Part shown: positions 5,292-5,468 of the stretch, in pieces
Layout: the number at the start of each line of letters is the position of its first letter
Position numbering within the stretch: position 1 is the first letter of the stretch
Assembly: GCA_013140935.1 (NCBI GenBank)
Contig: JABFSD010000685.1
Location: 1 to 5,468 of the forward strand
Length of the DNA: 5,468 bases
Source of the DNA: Acidobacteriota bacterium
GTDB lineage: Bacteria; Acidobacteriota; Blastocatellia; RBC074
Direction of reading: 5' to 3'
Notes under the pieces: model-generated
Seen by the model: the letters and a program-made list of their open reading frames with translations, nothing else
The model's database searches: none
Told to the model about the DNA's origin: nothing
Translations under genes and position numbers: made by a program

Positions 5292-5369
5292 ATGGGCTAC
5301 ATTGCATTAGGCGAAGAATTTCAACCGATGGGCGCGTTCGGTTGCGGAGGAAATTGCGGCTGCGGTTAG
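5292..5369 (+). CDS. 25-residue Gly/Cys-rich small peptide
   Basis: A short open frame follows the 210-residue protein after a single base (TGA-G-ATG) and has a strong AGGAG site. The product begins MGYIALGEEFQPMGAF and ends in a C-G-G-N-C-G-C-G tail. It has eight Gly and three Cys (positions 18, 22, 24) in 25 residues. The N-terminal part is mildly hydrophobic and acidic, and the tail looks suited to metal binding, disulfide formation or post-translational modification. It may be a small structural component of the assembly encoded here, a metal-binding peptide or a modified-peptide precursor. No modifying enzyme is visible in the window. It is far below the length at which most gene callers work, so it would easily be missed. 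I do not recognise a family. Confidence rests on the ribosome binding site, coupling and the unusual tail. Confidence 0.68.
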   Translation: MGYIALGEEFQPMGAFGCGGNCGCG

Positions 5370-5388
5370 GTTTACTAACGCTGCGGCA

Positions 5389-5468
5389 GTGACCATCAGC
5401 ATTAGCTATAAAACCGATGACCTTTTGATTGCTAAGGAACTGCGTCGGTTAAGAAAATTGATTGGCAA
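5389..5468 (+). CDS. Possible start of another gene, cut by the window edge
   Basis: The last 99 bases after the small peptide are lower in GC than the rest. One + frame is open from 5311 to the window end, and its part after 5389 reads TISISYKTDDLLIAKE followed by an amphipathic LRRLRKLIG helix. The first usable start in it is GTG 5389, with no convincing ribosome binding site. No ATG occurs in this frame. It could be the 5' end of a gene or chance. The other + frames and all - frames close quickly here. Confidence 0.25.
   Translation, partial: MTISISYKTDDLLIAKELRRLRKLIG

Noticed and set aside
5365..5379. GTTAG/CTAAC hairpin after the small peptide as a terminator
   Set aside because: It has only five pairs, mostly weak, with no T-run. 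This is expected by chance.
5292..5468. Programmed frameshift joining the 25-residue peptide to the open frame after it
   Set aside because: The GGT-TAG-G context is not a recognised slippery site, and the peptide tail looks like a natural end. Independent frames are simpler.

Overview
The window is a compact run of co-directional genes, all on the + strand. The DNA is moderately GC-rich with a clear G/C preference at third codon positions. Most genes overlap or sit within a few bases of the next, and good Shine-Dalgarno sites precede most starts. Nothing in the window identifies the host. The base composition, codon use and the ACCACGGGG-type intergenic palindrome would fit an environmental bacterium such as an acidobacterium, but that is a low-confidence guess.

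Region 1 (1-2316) holds a paralogous family that I do not recognise by name. It comprises the 3' end of one gene (1-144), a 440-residue protein with two tandem copies of a domain of about 190 residues (230-1552), and a 255-residue protein with one copy (1549-2316). All complete copies share a [I/V]PxD[Y/H] entry motif, a central GYG, D-x-[GS]-TGRE-[LF]-Q, N-x-A-x-LG, RPF-x(3)-ARP-x-[ST]-F-x-PRS and a final GY. The partial gene keeps the last strand. The composition is rich in beta-strand-formers with no signal peptide or transmembrane segment. This suggests cytoplasmically assembled structural or beta-sandwich proteins, for example of a phage-like particle, but no hallmark gene (terminase, portal, capsid protease) is present to prove that.

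Region 2 (2319-3357) continues the same operon. It contains an unrecognised 179-residue protein with a CxxC motif and then an overlapping LAS-type (M15/M74-like) zinc peptidase with HxxGxAxD and HxH motifs. The peptidase is probably a peptidoglycan hydrolase.

Region 3 (3358-3536) is non-coding. It holds a hairpin that overlaps the peptidase stop codon and a roughly 136-bp imperfect palindrome with (CCCCGTGAT)-type tandem units in its core.

Region 4 (3537-5369) encodes a 372-residue protein with a proline-rich middle and a Trp-rich C-terminal domain, then a 210-residue protein with Pro-rich ends and a helical/coiled-coil middle. The last gene is a 25-residue Gly/Cys-rich peptide with an excellent ribosome binding site. 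The final 99 bases are lower in GC and may hold the start of another gene.

The simplest working model is an uncharacterised structural cassette (prophage, tailless phage or other protein assembly) that carries its own wall-cleaving enzyme. The module identity is inference. The domain duplication, the peptidase motifs, the small peptide and the palindromes are read directly from the sequence.
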